Origin: Hippopus hippopus
Lineage: Eukaryota > Mollusca > Bivalvia > Cardiida > Cardiidae
Direction: 5' to 3'
Length of the DNA stretch: 64,000 nt
Assembly (NCBI GenBank): GCA_946811185.2
Contig: OX328098.1
Location: forward strand, 45,075,650-45,139,649
Below the pieces are notes generated by a model. The model did no database searches, was not told where the DNA came from, and saw only the letters and a program-made list of their open reading frames with translations. Below are positions 62,177-64,000 of this stretch, piece by piece; position 1 is the stretch's first letter; each line of letters begins with the position of its first letter. The position numbers and the translations under genes are program-made.

Positions 62177-62336
62177 GTAGGTTATCGAGAAATATCGCTG
62201 AAATATTTTTCGATATTTCCTGGTTACGACCAGTGAAAATACCGATTTTTATACTCTAACTCTTTAATTGAAGGCGGAAACAATTGTTCCCGCGCACTAG
62301 TTACCAAGGTAAAATGCGCGTGCCTCACAACCAGAT
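62177..62336 (+). repeat. 160-bp direct repeat, copy 2
   Basis: GTAGGTTATCGAGAAATATC to GCCTCACAACCAGAT; offset from copy 1 is about 481 bp. Confidence 0.8.
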
Positions 62337-63191
62337 CACACTGGAGAGACCTTACGTTCTTGCTCCAGGTCAAAGTTATGCTCCTGTCAGTTGAACGTAC
62401 CCGCTCCAGGTAAAAATACGGCTGCACCCATAAGATTTTGCAAGGTAAGTACAAAATCATATTTTTTTTTACATGTTAATGAATAGATATGCAGTTGAAG
62501 GTTGTCGCACGGAATGTCTGGGATGTCAGTGTACGTTAATCTGTAGTTCTTTTGGTGGTTAATCGTTTGTTGAAGACGTTTAATCCGACAAACTTCCGTC
62601 GGCGACTACGATTTCTGGAAAATCAATAATTGGAGTCTCCAGAAACCTTTGTAAAACATATACACTCGATATTCTGAATGCGTGCCGTGTCAGGTGACCT
62701 ATATAATGATTTTTCCTCACAACTATAAACCGAAAAAAAATTAAATTGCAATTATAAAGCGATATTTTGCCATTTTTGCATTACAACGTAACGTGCTCCT
62801 AAATTCAATACGACGATCCAGCTCCTGAGTTGAAACACGATAAGCGTAAGTCTTTGTTTTACAGTAAACAATTTTGTCATTTTGGTCAGGATTCTATTTC
62901 AATTATCGTGGTCACAGTCATAGGTTCTCCATCGTTGATAATAGCAATAATTATCATTATGAATGACCAACTATATATTCCAAATCAGCTGAACATCTAT
63001 AGACATCGGTTCAGGCATTAGTTTCAGGCTAAATAGTGAATTCTACAGAAATACAATACACCCCAAAAGAACAGGTGCAGAGTTCAACACTGTGGCCTAG
63101 TCACATCTCTAATGAGATTACATTGTCATCCTTATTTGGTGTTGTGGTTAGTGAACATATTTTACACAGCCTACTGTAAAACCTGTATGTT
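62337..63191. other. No gene confirmed; one good splice donor
   Basis: TTTTGCAAG|GTAAGTAC at 62446 is a near-ideal donor and could end a noncoding first exon of a gene running out to the right. No matching acceptor exon was found. Confidence 0.3.
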
Positions 63192-63340
63192 TTAACCCTT
63201 CACCAATATTTCCCAATTTAAATAAACTGATGTAGAACACTAAGCAAAACATTTGGGCTTTATTTTTTCTTTTCTCACACTGTATTCTATCAATGAGATA
63301 AGTATCTTTCAGTTTAGTCACATTTTAAACTGATTTCTGC
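63192..63340. mobile_element. HP1 remnant
   Basis: TTAACCCTTCACCAATATTT left end and TTTTTCTTTTCTCACACTGT right arm remnant. Confidence 0.4.
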
Positions 63341-63559
63341 AACTTGATACTTGTCGATATAGATCGGTAGATCGGTTCAAATGTGTAGTTTAATAAATAC
63401 TTGAATGGCAGTACAATACTACAGCACGTTGAACCTTTCCTTTTTTATTTTATTAATAGGCCTGATCTTATTGAGCAAGCATTCAGGCGATCTTGGGTTC
63501 TCTGTTTCTCTCCCCAATTTTATTAAGCTGGCAGAATCAGACACTCATCATCAAAAAAA

Positions 63560-63607
63560 TGGTGAGAGAGAGAGAGAGCGGAAGGAAGAGAGAGAGAGGG
63601 AGAGATA
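63560..63607. repeat. GA microsatellite
   Basis: GTGAGAGAGAGAGAGAGCGG and GAAGAGAGAGAGAGGGAGAG. Confidence 0.9.
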
Positions 63608-64000
63608 GGGTGGGGCGGATTTGTCTGATAGACCTTTGTCTTCTCAATTTGTTTCAGAAAGTAACGATCCTAAGTTGTCTGTAACAATTTTATATACACA
63701 GTTTGTGATTTTTTTTTCTTATGAAAGTGGTCAAGGCTGAATACATATTTCATTCAAATATTAAGGTAGTACCATCCTAAAGGAAAACAGCTATTTCCAC
63801 TATAATATCATCCTACAAAATTAGCTATAATTAAAAATGAGTATTATTGTACTACTTTAACCGCTTTTTCCTTTTTTTCCTTCTTAGAATTATCATTTAT
63901 AAATCTAAAACCACTATATTCTCGTTACAAAGGGAGATAATAATTACCTCCCTTTTCAGGAAACTAACAAAAGTATCAACAAATAATTTCAGGATAGACA
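63608..64000. other. Nothing recognised at the right edge
   Basis: AT-rich; GGGAGATAATAATTACCTCCC (63930-63952) is a short palindrome. Confidence 0.4.

Overview
The window looks like bivalve mollusc nuclear DNA, possibly a venerid-type clam; that placement is an inference. It is AT-rich and intron-rich, and it is packed with short palindromic transposons (MITEs), tRNA-derived SINEs and the AGCTCACCTGAGC-type repeats I associate with bivalve genomes. There are no operons and almost no long ORFs; the real genes are split into short exons. One assembly gap of 200 N lies at 8580-8779. Repeat family names used here (HP1, HP2, AP1, DP1) are my own labels.

Left end (1-8.9 kb): a minus-strand non-LTR reverse transcriptase remnant (1-633) is followed by a repeat-rich leader and a decayed Polinton/Maverick-like element. 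That element carries a tandem-PC4 protein, a BIR-domain protein, a 55-residue small ORF, a retroviral-type integrase and broken pieces of a protein-primed family B DNA polymerase. The integrase and polymerase are fused by a deletion, and the polymerase has stops, a frameshift and the gap. Several of these genes have their own CCAAT and TATA boxes and AATAAA signals.

10.4-18 kb: a probable first exon of a host gene on the plus strand (about 11.0 kb) and the last coding exon of an unrecognised minus-strand gene (15.6-15.8 kb) sit among HP1 hairpin elements. 18.25-21.37 kb is one 3.1-kb structure with about 1.04-kb inverted arms.

21.9-41 kb: a decayed repeat-associated ORF, two AGCTCACCTGAGC elements (the second with about twelve 145-bp tandem units), and a minus-strand multi-exon host gene spanning 35.0 to 27.7 kb. 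Its exons, splice sites and reading phase agree over the last four exons. I do not recognise the protein.

43.9-55.3 kb is the most interesting part. Two paralogous genes, head to head, encode 68- and 66-residue proteins with the same plan: signal peptide, Gly/Ala-rich stretch, hydrophobic segment, Ser/Gly-rich linker and an almost identical TTIIYGN tail. Both have a TATA promoter, a short noncoding first exon and the same intron positions and phases. A third signal-peptide exon lies inside the plus-strand copy.

12-63 kb is saturated with TTAA-flanked palindromic elements (HP1, at least 35 copies; HP2, about 20), plus AP1 and DP1 palindromes, several single palindromic MITEs and SINEs, many nested in one another. 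The right end (57-64 kb) holds mostly repeats and two tentative small genes.
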